From positions 64,001 to 110,308 of IMG/VR virus record IMGVR_UViG_3300018422_000001: a DNA stretch of 46,308 nucleotides, one strand, 5' to 3'. The notes under the pieces are model-generated. The model did no database searches. It was not told the DNA's origin and saw only the letters and a program-made list of their open reading frames with translations. Positions 1 to 7,859 of this stretch are shown piece after piece; within the stretch, counting starts at the first letter, position 1, and the number at the start of each line of letters is the position of its first letter. Source of the DNA: a virus. The position numbers and the translations under genes were made by a program.

Positions 1-2
1 AC

Positions 3-1391
3 GAAGTGCAGGTCGGGCTGCGTCGACTGATTGCGTTCGATCACATCACGCTTGAGGGGATCATTCCTGCCCGGGAACAGTTCACGGTGTCTGTCGGCGG
101 CGCCGTCATCTTCGTTGGAAGCGATCTTGAAGAGCCGTATCGGTACGGCTGGACTGGATACAACGACGGCGACAACGACGACGCGATCCCAGGCGTTCGT
201 CGTTTCGTGTTCTATCCGCCGAGCGACTACGAGAGCGGCGCTCGAGTCGACGTGCTCGTTGAAGTCACGGGCGATGCGCCGGTGAGCTGGAGCTTCGTCG
301 CCTACGACTACGCGGCGCCGTTGATCGTCGAAGCTCTCGCGATCGATGCGATGCGCGTGCGAGTGACATTCGGAGAGCCTGTGTCGATGGTGAGTGCGGC
401 GCTCGAGGGCGATGCACTCAACCCCGACAGCTACGTGATCGAGCGCTCGACGCGACCCGCTGCGACACCGCAAGTCACGAGCGTCGAGCGACTCAGTGAC
501 TCGAGCGTGGTGCTCACGACGTCGTTCGAGCTGACATTCGGTGCGGGTTACATGCTCGTCGTGTCGGACATCGCAGACGAGTTCGGCAACCAGATCACGC
601 CTCCGAATAACGTGTTCGAGTTCATCGGCTATCTGCCACCATGGCCCGCAGGGCGGCGGTTTCTTCTGCACAACTTCGTCCCTGCGTACACGCTTGCTGC
701 AGACACGTCTGGCGATCTACGGCTGTTCCTTGGCTGCCTGCAGGATGGCCTCAACCTGCTTCTGTACTCGGTCGATCGCTGGGCCGAGATCCTCGATCCC
801 GAGCACGCGCCCGAGTCGTTTCTGGACGCGATGCTGCAGGATCTCGGTAACCCGTTCGACTTCGAGCTAGACGTCACGGACAAGCGCAAGCTCGCCAAGT
901 TGCTCGTTCGCATCTATCAGCTCAAAGGAACGCAGAAGGGGATCCGGGATGTCGTGCGCTTCTTTCTCGGCATCGAAGTCACGATCGAGATCTTCAACGG
1001 CATCGGCTGGCGCCTCGGCTACGATCGCCTCTCGTCAAAAGCGGCAGTTGCAGAGCCGAATCCAATCGTGATCGGCGCGGGCAGTCGAGCGAGGTACTCG
1101 TTTCGTGTGCGCTCGGATCAGATCCTGACTGCAGAGCAGCGCTCACGGATTCACACGATCGCGACGTACATGAAAGGCGCGCCGGAACATCTGGTCGGCG
1201 TTCGCGATGGCTCGCCCGTAGTGATTCGGCCCGACTTCTGGACTCTCGGAATCACGCAACTCGGCTACGCCGCCCTCTCGGATGGTGTTCCCGATGTCCC
1301 GAGCGACGTGCCGCTTGGCGCGCTCCTGTACGATGACGGTTCGGCACTTCTCGACGACGCAGACGGCGTCTCTTTCCTCATGGACGGTTGA
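3..1391 (+). CDS. Baseplate/tail protein, P2 gpI (TIGR02242)-like, truncated by window edge
   Basis: The frame is open to the left edge, so the true start probably lies outside the window; GTG at 6 is only the first internal start. Residues 1 to about 210 look like beta-sandwich (Ig/Fn3-like) domains with alternating hydrophobic residues. From about residue 220 the sequence resembles the P2 gpI tail protein family: FLHNFVPAYT, then an Asp/Leu-rich helical stretch (FLGCLQDGLNLLLYSVD), LLVRIYQLKGTQKGIRDVV and MKGAPEHLVGV. Proteins of this family sit in the baseplate of contractile tails and tail-like particles. It is followed by tail-fibre-like genes, which fits a baseplate-to-fibre order. The family call is by pattern only; the N-terminal domains are unassigned. 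Confidence 0.7.
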   Translation, partial: EVQVGLRRLIAFDHITLEGIIPAREQFTVSVGGAVIFVGSDLEEPYRYGWTGYNDGDNDDAIPGVRRFVFYPPSDYESGARVDVLVEVTGDAPVSWSFVAYDYAAPLIVEALAIDAMRVRVTFGEPVSMVSAALEGDALNPDSYVIERSTRPAATPQVTSVERLSDSSVVLTTSFELTFGAGYMLVVSDIADEFGNQITPPNNVFEFIGYLPPWPAGRRFLLHNFVPAYTLAADTSGDLRLFLGCLQDGLNLLLYSVDRWAEILDPEHAPESFLDAMLQDLGNPFDFELDVTDKRKLAKLLVRIYQLKGTQKGIRDVVRFFLGIEVTIEIFNGIGWRLGYDRLSSKAAVAEPNPIVIGAGSRARYSFRVRSDQILTAEQRSRIHTIATYMKGAPEHLVGVRDGSPVVIRPDFWTLGITQLGYAALSDGVPDVPSDVPLGALLYDDGSALLDDADGVSFLMDG

Positions 1392-1398
1392 GGTCGCA

Positions 1399-2025
1399 AT
1401 GCCCGAAAACGCGCTACTTTCGTCACGGCTCAATCCGACGCTTGCCTACGAGGATGGGCAGTATGGGTTGAGCCCTCTTGTGCTCGGGGAGATCTTCGAG
1501 ATCAAGGACACGGCTCAGAACGCGAATCTCGTTGCAGATTCAGCCTCGGTCGCAGTCGCTGGCCTCGTCTCGAGCGTCGAAGCAGCTCAGGCTAGCGCAA
1601 CTGCAGCGATGACGGCTGCAAACAACGCGTTCGATACAGCAATGGGCGCAGGCATGGCAGCAGAGGCCGCGCTCGGCATGCTCGATGTCATCGCGCCGAC
1701 CTCTTTCAGCTGGGTTGCGAACGAGGCGACGATCAACGTCCACGATGCGCGAAACTTCGCAGCGGAGCTTGAGCTGACCGGCCCGAGCATTCTGACGCTT
1801 GAAGCGGGGATGGATGGTCACAGCGGCGAGATCGTGGTCAAACAGGATGCCACTGGCAGCCGAACACTCGCGTTCGTGATCGCAGAGCGTACGATCGTCA
1901 ACGACGCGGATGCGCCGGACACTAACCCGCTCGCAACGCCGGGCGGGATCACCCGCTATCGGTACCTATTTCTGACGCTCGTCGGAGTACCGAGCGTGTT
2001 GCTTAGCAAGCATGGCTATCTGTGA
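1399..2025 (+). CDS. Putative tail-associated protein, Ala-rich helical segment
   Basis: A 208-residue protein. I chose ATG 1399 because GAGG lies just upstream and it follows the previous stop by 7 bp; an in-frame ATG at 1282 would overlap the preceding gene by 110 bp. Residues about 45-95 are Ala/Ser-rich and probably helical or coiled, while the C-terminal half (about 110-208) has a beta-rich pattern (LELTGPSILTLEAGMDG, YRYLFLTLVGVPSVLL). This coiled-coil-then-beta layout is common in short fibre or fibre-attachment proteins. It lies between a baseplate gene and a long fibre-like gene, so a virion structural role is likely. I do not recognise a named family. Confidence 0.6.
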   Translation: MPENALLSSRLNPTLAYEDGQYGLSPLVLGEIFEIKDTAQNANLVADSASVAVAGLVSSVEAAQASATAAMTAANNAFDTAMGAGMAAEAALGMLDVIAPTSFSWVANEATINVHDARNFAAELELTGPSILTLEAGMDGHSGEIVVKQDATGSRTLAFVIAERTIVNDADAPDTNPLATPGGITRYRYLFLTLVGVPSVLLSKHGYL

Positions 2026-2041
2026 TGCATAGGGTTTTGAA

Positions 2042-3766
2042 ATGAACAAGTTCCATACGTACTTCGGCCAAGTCATCACGGACACCGAGTTGAACGAGAT
2101 GCTCTCCGAGCTGACCGGAGGGATCGAGCGGTTCGTTCAAGACTTTGGTTATTTCGGCATCGCTGCCGGCGCGGTCGTGACTCGACACGAGCCCGCTAAC
2201 ATGACGGTCGATGTCTCGGGCCCGGCGATCATTTACGACCAGCTAGCGCAGCGGTTGTCGTTCGGCTCAACGCAAGTCGTCAACTGCTCGCAAGATGAGA
2301 ACGGCGTGAGCACGGCTGTCGTCGGACCATCGAATGCTCGATGGCTCTCGATTTTCGCGAAGTTCGTCTCGACGCCAAGCGACCCTCGCACAGATGATCT
2401 CGGCGCGACCGTATTCTATCGCGACCTCGCTGGCTTCCAATTACGCGTTTCACAGGGCTCGGAAGCGGACGCGATCGCCGACTCGCCTCGAGCCCCGTTG
2501 CGCAGCGATCAGGTTCTGCTCGCTGATGTGCGAATCGTCTACGGGCAGGTGTCGATCCAGTCGGTCGACCTCGACGTCTCTCGAACGCAGACGATCTACC
2601 GCCTCTCGGGCTCACCGATCTCGATTCAGGCGCGCGGGCTCTCGAGCGTGCTGCAAGCGATGCTCGATGCGCTCAACACAGTGCGAGACGGAGTCGATGC
2701 AGATTTCGTTGCGTTTCAGGCCACTGTGGATGCAGCACTTGCTGCGATGCTTGCCACAAACGAGGCAGCCTATTTGCGGACAGCCTTTACGGATGTCGCG
2801 AATACATTTGCGCGTGGCCAAGTCATCAACTCGGACAGTTATGAAACGCCGATCCTAGCCACAACCGTCGAGCCCGGGCTCGACGGTTGGAGGCTCCAGA
2901 TGCGATTCCCTAACGGCTCGGGCGTCGTCACGCGCATCTATACAGGCGGGATCGACGGGATGTTCATGATCTCGACCAATGCTAGGTGGCACGCGGGTAG
3001 CTGGGTTGCAGATGAGTTTGGGCTCGCCAGCCTTGCCGCTATCTGGAACATCGACGAGGTGCGCATCGTCAGGCGCGATGCGTATGAGTCTGGATTCAAC
3101 ACGAGCGCACCGGGCGATTCGACGCTGAAGGTCGGAAAGATCCGTGTGACTCACGATGTGCAGGCGAGCACTCTGGAAGCTACCGGCATTGAAGCCGACT
3201 CTGTGACTGCCGATGCCGTGACAGCCGATGACGTGACTGTGACCAACGACCTTCATGCGGGCGGTCTCTATGCGACTACGTTGATTCAATCGAATGCGAA
3301 CGTCGAAGCCAGCGCATTTCGTCTTAGGACTCCTGTTCTGAAGACCTATGCTATTCCGCTCGCGGGGCAAGCGGGCGGCGTGCACGGTCCAGATGGCACT
3401 GTGGCAACCAACGTCGGTCTGGATTGGATTTTGTTCCCGCTGCGGCTTCCTGCGGGTGTGCTGCATGGCCGCATTGAAATCGCACATTTTCAATCCTATG
3501 TGTCAAGCGGCGGCGTGCCATGCTCGTTTCAGCTGATGCGACGCACGAGAAGCTGGTCGACCGCCGGCGCGTTTTCTGTGCTCGAGCCAGTAGGGGCCGC
3601 CGATATAGGGTCGAGCGGAGATGGACACAATCTGACCGACATCACGCCCGGCGGGAGTTTCAATCCAGCCTATGAATACGTCGTGCAGTGGAAGCCGGGT
3701 GCATATCCTGCCTTCGTTGACGCGTTGCGCATGGTGGATTTGACAGACTATGGCCCTGGTAACTAA
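2042..3766 (+). CDS. Tail-fibre-like structural protein
   Basis: A 574-residue protein starting at ATG 2042. The N-terminus (ITDTELNEMLSELTGGIERF) resembles virion-attachment domains of phage fibres. The centre has Ala/Asp-rich helical stretches. Residues about 380-430 show a short-period beta pattern (EATGIEADSVTADAVTADDV), as in fibre shafts or beta-helices. The C-terminal 150 residues look like a globular beta-sandwich head. Its last 17 bp overlap the endolysin gene, linking the fibre and lysis genes in one transcript. Host-receptor binding is inferred from position and composition only. Confidence 0.6.
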   Translation: MNKFHTYFGQVITDTELNEMLSELTGGIERFVQDFGYFGIAAGAVVTRHEPANMTVDVSGPAIIYDQLAQRLSFGSTQVVNCSQDENGVSTAVVGPSNARWLSIFAKFVSTPSDPRTDDLGATVFYRDLAGFQLRVSQGSEADAIADSPRAPLRSDQVLLADVRIVYGQVSIQSVDLDVSRTQTIYRLSGSPISIQARGLSSVLQAMLDALNTVRDGVDADFVAFQATVDAALAAMLATNEAAYLRTAFTDVANTFARGQVINSDSYETPILATTVEPGLDGWRLQMRFPNGSGVVTRIYTGGIDGMFMISTNARWHAGSWVADEFGLASLAAIWNIDEVRIVRRDAYESGFNTSAPGDSTLKVGKIRVTHDVQASTLEATGIEADSVTADAVTADDVTVTNDLHAGGLYATTLIQSNANVEASAFRLRTPVLKTYAIPLAGQAGGVHGPDGTVATNVGLDWILFPLRLPAGVLHGRIEIAHFQSYVSSGGVPCSFQLMRRTRSWSTAGAFSVLEPVGAADIGSSGDGHNLTDITPGGSFNPAYEYVVQWKPGAYPAFVDALRMVDLTDYGPGN

Positions 3767-4427
3767 CACGCCAGCGAAGCCCGAGATCGTCGATCACAAG
3801 TTGACGTTCGCACGTTGGAAGCCGAGCGCGAATCACGGCGGGTTGCTCGTGCGGCCGACGTTGCTGATCATCCACTACACGGCGGGCAACTCACTTGCGA
3901 GCGCGATCACGACGCTCTGTGATGCTCGCAAGTTGGGGCCGCCGAAGGTGCCGGGCGGCCCGCCCGTCAAGCTCAAGCGCAAGTCGGCAAACCTCGTCAT
4001 CGGGCGCGCGGGGGAAGCCGTGCAGCTCGTCGCGTTCAATCGCGTTGCTTGGCATGCGGGCGAGAGCGAGTGGCGTGGCAAAGCGCAAACGAATCTCTTC
4101 TCGATCGGCATCGAGTTGGACAACGCCGGTTGGCTCGAACCGGGCGCTCCCGGGCGCTGGCACACGCGCGGCGGCAAGAGCGTGTTTTACACCGATGCCG
4201 AAGTGCTGATGGCTCGGCACAAGTCGGGCGGGCCTGAGAGAGCGTGGCATCGGTACTCGTCGGAACAGCTCGAGACCCTCGAGCGTGCTGCAATCGCGAT
4301 CGTTCGCGCCTATCCTTCGATCAAGGAAATCGTCGGGCACGAGGACGTCAATCCATCGCGCAAGACAGATCCCGGGCCCGCATTTCCGATGCACGAGTTC
4401 CGAACAAAGGTGCTCGCGTCTCGCTAG
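3750..4427 (+). CDS. Endolysin, N-acetylmuramoyl-L-alanine amidase (Amidase_2 / T7 lysozyme-like)
   Basis: A 225-residue protein, ATG 3750. Amidase_2 enzymes cut the amide bond between N-acetylmuramic acid and L-alanine in peptidoglycan. Seen here: LIIHYTAG with His42 as the first zinc ligand, VAWHAGES, SIGIELDNAGW, and IVGHEDVNPSRKTDPG with His197, Lys205 and Asp207 in the places of the remaining zinc and catalytic residues of T7 lysozyme. The family often has Cys or Asp as third ligand; here it is Asp. There is no obvious signal peptide or separate wall-binding domain, so export probably depends on a holin. Membrane-protein genes follow directly, as expected for a lysis cassette. Confidence 0.88.
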   Translation: MALVTNTPAKPEIVDHKLTFARWKPSANHGGLLVRPTLLIIHYTAGNSLASAITTLCDARKLGPPKVPGGPPVKLKRKSANLVIGRAGEAVQLVAFNRVAWHAGESEWRGKAQTNLFSIGIELDNAGWLEPGAPGRWHTRGGKSVFYTDAEVLMARHKSGGPERAWHRYSSEQLETLERAAIAIVRAYPSIKEIVGHEDVNPSRKTDPGPAFPMHEFRTKVLASR

Positions 4428-4430
4428 GCG

Positions 4431-4448
4431 TGTGGCCCCGGGGCTACA
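4431..4448. repeat. Dispersed 18-bp palindrome, copy 1
   Basis: TGTGGCCCCGGGGCTACA, one base from the perfect palindrome TGTGGCCCCGGGGCCACA found elsewhere in the window. It starts 4 nt after the endolysin stop and ends 8 nt before the GTG of the next small gene. Confidence 0.85.
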
Positions 4449-4456
4449 CTTGCCGA

Positions 4457-4588
4457 GTGCATTGGTTGATCGAGAAGCGCTATGCGATCGAGCGACTCGA
4501 GAGAGCCGCTCGTCGCGAGCAAGCTCGGGCCGATCGGATGATGCTCGCGATCGTCGTGCTCGCAGCCCTACTCACGCTCTGGAGATGA
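4457..4588 (+). CDS. Small single-pass membrane protein in the lysis cassette
   Basis: A 43-residue ORF from GTG 4457. The first half is highly charged and probably helical (RYAIERLERAARREQARADR). The C-terminus is one hydrophobic helix (MMLAIVVLAALLTLW). Its stop overlaps the ATG of the next membrane-protein gene by 4 bp (ATGA), which supports translation. A small charged and one-helix protein beside an endolysin could be a holin, antiholin or spanin component, but the helix is C-terminal, unlike a typical inner-membrane spanin. No family recognised. Confidence 0.55.
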   Translation: MHWLIEKRYAIERLERAARREQARADRMMLAIVVLAALLTLWR

Positions 4589-4938
4589 TCCCGATGGATA
4601 CCAAGCCCGCGACCCTTCTGATCCATGCCGGGTGCGTCGTCACGATCGCGGCTTGCATCACGGTCTCTGCGACACTTCTGCAGCCGTATCCCATCGCGGC
4701 TCTCACGGTGACGGGCGCGGGTTTCTGGCTTTGGGGAACACTCGGCTTCAAGCCCGCGGCGCCGATCCTCGATGCCATCGTCCAAAAGCTCGCACCGGCC
4801 GACGTCGTGCGACTCATCTCGCAGAGACCCGCGCCGATCGAAGAGCCTCGAGTGACACCGAGCGACATCGCACCGGGCGTCGGCCCGCTACCGACGCGCG
4901 CGCCAAGCGACCCGCCTACGGGCGCCTCGGAGCGCTGA
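4585..4938 (+). CDS. Candidate holin (two transmembrane helices)
   Basis: A 117-residue protein from ATG 4585 (a second in-frame ATG is at 4594). Two hydrophobic segments are visible: about residues 9-32 (LLIHAGCVVTIAACITVSAT) and 38-54 (IAALTVTGAGFWLWGTLGF). A Pro-rich polar tail follows. Size, two helices and position right after the endolysin suit a class II-like holin that would permeabilise the inner membrane. I see no family signature, so the call rests on topology and context. It overlaps the preceding small membrane gene by 4 bp. Confidence 0.5.
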   Translation: MIPMDTKPATLLIHAGCVVTIAACITVSATLLQPYPIAALTVTGAGFWLWGTLGFKPAAPILDAIVQKLAPADVVRLISQRPAPIEEPRVTPSDIAPGVGPLPTRAPSDPPTGASER

Positions 4939-4942
4939 TGCC

Positions 4943-5395
4943 GTGATCGTGCTGGTCTGCGGCGGTCGCGCCTACTTCGACCGGGCTCGCGTCTTCGAGG
5001 TGCTCGACCGCATTCATGCCGACGAGCCGATCACACGGCTCGTCGACGGCGCGGCGCCTGGAGCCGATTCTCTCGGCCATCGGTGGGCGGTCGAGCGTCG
5101 AGTACCGACCTCACGCTATCGGGCCGCCTGGACCCGCTACGGGCTCGCAGCGGGCGGTATTCGTAACAGGCGCATGTACCTCGCCAGCAAGCCCGATCTC
5201 GTCGTCGCGTTTCCGGGCGGCTCAGGCACGGCCGACATGGTGAAAGTGGCGCGCGCGGGCGGCACCCGGATCGTCCGAGTCGACGCTCCCGAGCCGATCC
5301 GAGCTGCAGTCGAGGTGCGGCAGCTTACGCTGACTTCGACCGACGCGGAGCGCGCGCGACCACGGGCCGAGCGAACAAGAAATCGGCGACGATGA
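4943..5395 (+). CDS. SLOG-superfamily protein (DUF2493 / YAcAr-like)
   Basis: A 150-residue protein from GTG 4943. The N-terminus IVLVCGGRAYFDRARVFEVL, then LVDGAAPGADSLGHRWA, IRNRRMYLASKPDLVVAFPG and SGTADMVKVARAGG, matches the order of the DUF2493 family: CGGR, the DGxAxGAD loop, the NRxM segment and the FPGGxGT loop. SLOG proteins are Rossmann-like and thought to bind nucleotides or nucleic-acid-derived ligands; the phage role is unknown. The C-terminal 25 residues are basic. Its 3' end overlaps the 3' end of a convergent gene by 71 bp. It starts 4 bp after the holin candidate. Confidence 0.8.
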   Translation: MIVLVCGGRAYFDRARVFEVLDRIHADEPITRLVDGAAPGADSLGHRWAVERRVPTSRYRAAWTRYGLAAGGIRNRRMYLASKPDLVVAFPGGSGTADMVKVARAGGTRIVRVDAPEPIRAAVEVRQLTLTSTDAERARPRAERTRNRRR

Positions 5396-5669
5396 CGCGC
5401 AAGAGCGTGTGCAGCGGGATCCCGCGGCGCTCTGCCTCTGCCTCGAGAAGCTGCCAAATGTCGCTCCCGAGCCGAAGAGTCTTCGTCGACGTGCCTACCG
5501 CCGTCGCGCCTTTTGCCGGCCGACCGCGGATCGCTCGAGTGTAGGCGAGGGCATTCGCTCGACCTTGTGCGCCACGGCCGAGCGTGCGAGTCGAATCGCC
5601 AGCGTTGTCGGCGGCAAGGACACTCGGGCGATCGCGGGTCTTCTTAGGGTTGGTTTTGCTCGGCAGCAT
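5325..5669 (-). CDS. Ribbon-helix-helix (RHH)-like DNA-binding protein
   Basis: A 114-residue protein on the minus strand. I chose ATG 5669 because GGGA lies upstream; the frame extends to 5789 but that longer form would cross the shared regulatory element. The N-terminal half is basic and Pro/Thr-rich. Residues about 58-98 (STKTLRLGSDIWQLLEAEAE, then RRGIPLHTLLRVIVADFL) fit an RHH fold: a short beta strand followed by two helices. RHH proteins are usually dimeric repressors that bind palindromes. The gene diverges from the pentapeptide-repeat gene with a palindromic element between them, consistent with a local regulator. Function is inferred. Confidence 0.6.
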   Translation of the reverse strand: MLPSKTNPKKTRDRPSVLAADNAGDSTRTLGRGAQGRANALAYTRAIRGRPAKGATAVGTSTKTLRLGSDIWQLLEAEAERRGIPLHTLLRVIVADFLFARPVVARAPRRSKSA

Positions 5670-5764
5670 TCGTCGGATCCCAAGTGAAGCGCACCCATAA
5701 AGAGTAGCACACATTACGGGCGAGGCAACCCGGGTCCGGAAAAGCGCAGTGGTTCCCGAGAGGT

Positions 5765-5790
5765 GTGAAATACCGCTAGCGCTTTTCAAG
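5765..5790 (+). promoter_or_regulatory. Shared 26-bp regulatory element, copy A
   Basis: The core GAAATACCGCTAGCGC lies inside an imperfect palindrome (TGAAA, CGCTAGCG centre, TTTCA). All 26 bases recur exactly on the other strand at 45806-45831, and a diverged copy lies at 46078-46103. Here it ends 20 nt before the ATG of the pentapeptide-repeat gene. It could be an operator, or a promoter used by the phage sigma factor. Confidence 0.7.
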
Positions 5791-5810
5791 ATGGGAGCTA
5801 GAGTCTGAGT

Positions 5811-6158
5811 ATGGCAACTCTGAACACGGCATTGTCGCTCTCGGGCGCGGATCTCACGGACGCGGATCTCTCGGGCGAGAATCTCTCGGGCGCGGACCTC
5901 TCGTTCGCTAACCTCACGGGCGCTAACCTCGTAGGCGCAAATCTCTCGGGCGCGAATCTTCGGGGCGCGTTCTTGGGTCGCGCAAACCTCTCGGGCGCAA
6001 ACCTCTCGGGCGCAAACCTCACGCGGTCAAACGCGTCATGCGCGAACTTCGCGCATGCGAATCTCACGGACGCGGATCTCACGGGCGCGGATCTCAGGGG
6101 CGCAAACCTGCAGGCCGCAACCGACAGCGGTGCCAACTTCAAGAATGCGCGAGTCTGA
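5811..6158 (+). CDS. Pentapeptide-repeat protein
   Basis: A 115-residue protein made almost wholly of A(D/N)LXX repeats: SGADL, TDADL, SGENL, SGADL, SFANL, TGANL, VGANL, SGANL, SGANL and others, about 18 units from residue 10 to 107. This is the hallmark of right-handed quadrilateral beta-helices. Some members mimic DNA and inhibit gyrase (for example MfpA and Qnr); most have no known role, and this one is short. The repeat is also visible in the DNA as degenerate 15-bp units. It follows the shared 26-bp element by 20 nt, so it probably has its own promoter. An alternative role is virion or host-interaction protein. Confidence 0.85.
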   Translation: MATLNTALSLSGADLTDADLSGENLSGADLSFANLTGANLVGANLSGANLRGAFLGRANLSGANLSGANLTRSNASCANFAHANLTDADLTGADLRGANLQAATDSGANFKNARV

Positions 6159-6160
6159 AC

Positions 6161-6382
6161 GTGAGACACATACGTAAATCCGACGCGAATGTGACCGATC
6201 ATCGGTACCGCTCGACGTCGAGGCTCAACAACAAAGCTCGCCCGACGTTCTGCGGAGCCGAGCCGACACCGCAAGACGAAAGCCGAAAAGGCGCGATGCA
6301 TCTGATCGCATGTGCTTGGGCTCGCCCCGACTGGAGCGCCGACTTGTGCCCCGACTGCAAGGCGAAGCTGCCGGCCGGTTGA
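6161..6382 (+). CDS. Small Cys-rich protein, possible zinc binder
   Basis: A 73-residue ORF from GTG 6161, 2 bp after the pentapeptide gene. Cys31, Cys51, Cys63 and Cys66 (LCPDCKAKL) plus His14 could bind zinc. The arrangement (basic N-terminus, RPTFCG, then CPDC near the end) resembles small zinc-finger proteins common in phages. A terminator that mainly serves the opposite strand follows about 90 bp later. Function unknown; coding status is reasonable but not certain. Confidence 0.55.
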   Translation: MRHIRKSDANVTDHRYRSTSRLNNKARPTFCGAEPTPQDESRKGAMHLIACAWARPDWSADLCPDCKAKLPAG

Positions 6383-6471
6383 ATGTGCAGCGCTCCGCGG
6401 TAACCAGCCGTTAGCCGCACTTGCATCCCTGCCGAGGAAAGCGCCGCACACCCACCGTGTAGCACGCCGGT

Positions 6472-6515
6472 AGAAAAACGAAGGGCCCGATCGCAGCGAC
6501 TCGATCGGGCCCTTC
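6472..6515 (-). terminator. Rho-independent terminator between convergent genes
   Basis: A perfect 14-bp stem (6480-6493 with 6502-6515; GAAGGGCCCGATCG arm) and 8-nt loop. On the minus strand the stem is followed by GTTTTTCT, so it ends leftward transcription from the genes at 7474-6596. On the plus strand the stem would also form but lacks a T-tract. The rest of the gap from 6383 to 6595 shows nothing else. Confidence 0.85.
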
Positions 6516-6595
6516 TGGGCGTGCAACGGTCTATGGCATGCAGAGCGTCTCAACAGAGGTCGCGCCCGCAGCGTTTCACATCTCGAGCGCGCGAG

Positions 6596-7090
6596 CTACG
6601 GCTTCGTCGGCTTCTTAGGCGGCGGCGGTGACGGCATGAGTAGGTCCTGCGAGAGCGCTCGAGTCGCTCTCGTTTCGCGTGTCAGTCGGGCCGCCGCACG
6701 GTCAATCGATCGTGCACTCGCGGCTTGAGCTTCGTCGAGCTTCTGAAAGGCCAAATCCAGCACGCCAGTGACCTCCTCTGCCGCGAGACCGCGGTCGGAG
6801 GTACCATCCGGCTTGATCGAATCCAAAGCCGTCTGAAGGGCTGCTAGGGGCACTGACGGCGGTGTTGGTGACGGCTGACTAACAGAGGGGATCTCGAGCA
6901 CGGATCTGTCAGGGTCGAGCGGCGCGGGCGGCGGCGCGATCGACTTGCCGGGAGGCGGTAGCTCGATCGGCGGCGCGGGCGGCAGCTGTCGAGCAACCTC
7001 GAGATCGGCCCGCGCGCGCGCAAGCTCTGCCGCGGCATCGAGTGGCACGGCGTCGGGTCGCTTCTTCTTTCGTCGCCAGCGCTCGAACAT
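6596..7090 (-). CDS. Pro/Ala-rich hypothetical protein
   Basis: A 164-residue minus-strand protein starting at 7090, 3 bp after the stop of the membrane/coiled-coil gene. The N-terminus is strongly basic (MFERWRRKKKRPD), followed by a short helix, a Pro-rich linker at about 36-85, and a C-terminal helical part (GVLDLAFQKLDEAQAASARS) ending in PPPPKKPTKP. There is no signal peptide, lipobox or membrane segment, so it is not an obvious outer-membrane spanin. It shares a transcript with the next gene, and the terminator follows. No family recognised. Confidence 0.6.
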   Translation of the reverse strand: MFERWRRKKKRPDAVPLDAAAELARARADLEVARQLPPAPPIELPPPGKSIAPPPAPLDPDRSVLEIPSVSQPSPTPPSVPLAALQTALDSIKPDGTSDRGLAAEEVTGVLDLAFQKLDEAQAASARSIDRAAARLTRETRATRALSQDLLMPSPPPPKKPTKP

Positions 7091-7093
7091 GGC

Positions 7094-7474
7094 TCACCTC
7101 CGAGGCGGGTTTGCGGGCGGTCGCGCGATGATCCCGCGGTCGACGAATGCGCTCTCGACGAGCTGCCGCAGCTCGCGACTCGCATCGGTGTTCCCGTCGA
7201 TCGTTTTCGCGAGCTGATCCTGTCGCGCGTACTGCATCGCGACTAGCTCGAGAAGCTTCGCGGTCGCGGCTTGTGCGTCGCTGATGCGCTTCTCTTGCAC
7301 CTCGGCAAGCTCGGTCGCTCGGGCGACAGCGGCTAGCTTCGCATCAGCGATGCGCGCCTCTTGCGCGTCGGACAGCTGACGATGCACGCGGTTGAGTGCC
7401 CAACCGCAGACAATCAGGATCGCACCGAGTGGCCCCCCGGTCTGCAGTAGCGCGGCGATGAGTTGTGCGTCCAT
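7094..7474 (-). CDS. Membrane-anchored coiled-coil protein, candidate inner-membrane spanin
   Basis: A 126-residue minus-strand protein. I chose ATG 7474 because the longer frame would run through the palindrome and the divergent gene. Residues 5-27 form one transmembrane helix (IAALLQTGGPLGAILIVCGW), followed by a long Ala/Glu/Lys/Gln heptad-like coiled coil (about 30-100). This N-in, one-helix, coiled-coil layout is that of Rz-like i-spanins, which join the two membranes at lysis. No partner o-spanin with a lipobox was found nearby. A dispersed palindrome sits 4 nt upstream of the start. It could also be a minor holin-like or scaffold protein. Confidence 0.6.
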   Translation of the reverse strand: MDAQLIAALLQTGGPLGAILIVCGWALNRVHRQLSDAQEARIADAKLAAVARATELAEVQEKRISDAQAATAKLLELVAMQYARQDQLAKTIDGNTDASRELRQLVESAFVDRGIIARPPANPPRR

Positions 7475-7478
7475 GCGA

Positions 7479-7496
7479 TGTGGCCCCGGGGCCACA
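7479..7496. repeat. Dispersed 18-bp palindrome, copy 2 (perfect)
   Basis: TGTGGCCCCGGGGCCACA, in the 73-bp gap between the divergent genes starting at 7474 (minus) and 7548 (plus). It is 4 nt from the minus-strand start codon, where a bound protein would block initiation. Confidence 0.9.
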
Positions 7497-7547
7497 CGAT
7501 ACCAACAACGCGAGACGGCTGCGGCTGATCGGTGATGCTCGCGCGGC

Positions 7548-7859
7548 ATGGCCAAGCGACAACCCCGCAAGACGAAGCCCGAGTCGGTCGCGAGTGAGCC
7601 GGGCGACCCGAACGCCTTGCGCTGCAAGAGTTGCGGCGTGCCGGTAACGCAGGCGTACACGAAAGCGGGAACACCGGTGCTGATGGATGTGCAGCCGAGC
7701 CCGGCCGGGGACATCTGGCTCGAGACCAAGCCCGACGGCTCGGTGCTCGCGACGATCATGCTCAGCTCGTCGAGTCGGCGAGCGATGCCGGAGCACGGGG
7801 CGGGCGGGTTGTACAAGTGTCACTTCGCGACGTGCACCAAGTACCGCAACGAGCGCTGA
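7548..7859 (+). CDS. Small zinc-ribbon-like protein
   Basis: A 103-residue protein from ATG 7548 with a basic N-terminus (MAKRQPRKTKPE). Cys26/Cys29 (LRCKSCGVPV) and Cys91/Cys96 (KCHFATC) could bind one zinc with a beta-rich middle between them (PVLMDVQPSPAGDIWLE). This is the layout of a zinc ribbon, often found in small nucleic-acid-binding phage proteins. It diverges from the coiled-coil membrane gene, with a palindrome between them, and is followed by the non-coding region. Specific role unknown. Confidence 0.65.
   Translation: MAKRQPRKTKPESVASEPGDPNALRCKSCGVPVTQAYTKAGTPVLMDVQPSPAGDIWLETKPDGSVLATIMLSSSSRRAMPEHGAGGLYKCHFATCTKYRNER

Noticed and set aside
3473-3496. Inverted repeat ATTGAAA...TTTTCAAT resembling the 26-bp element
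   Set aside because: It lies inside the fibre-like gene and lacks the CGCTAGCG centre; probably chance.
6596-7090. Outer-membrane spanin (lipoprotein) partner for the candidate i-spanin
   Set aside because: There is no signal peptide or lipobox, and the N-terminus is strongly basic and polar.
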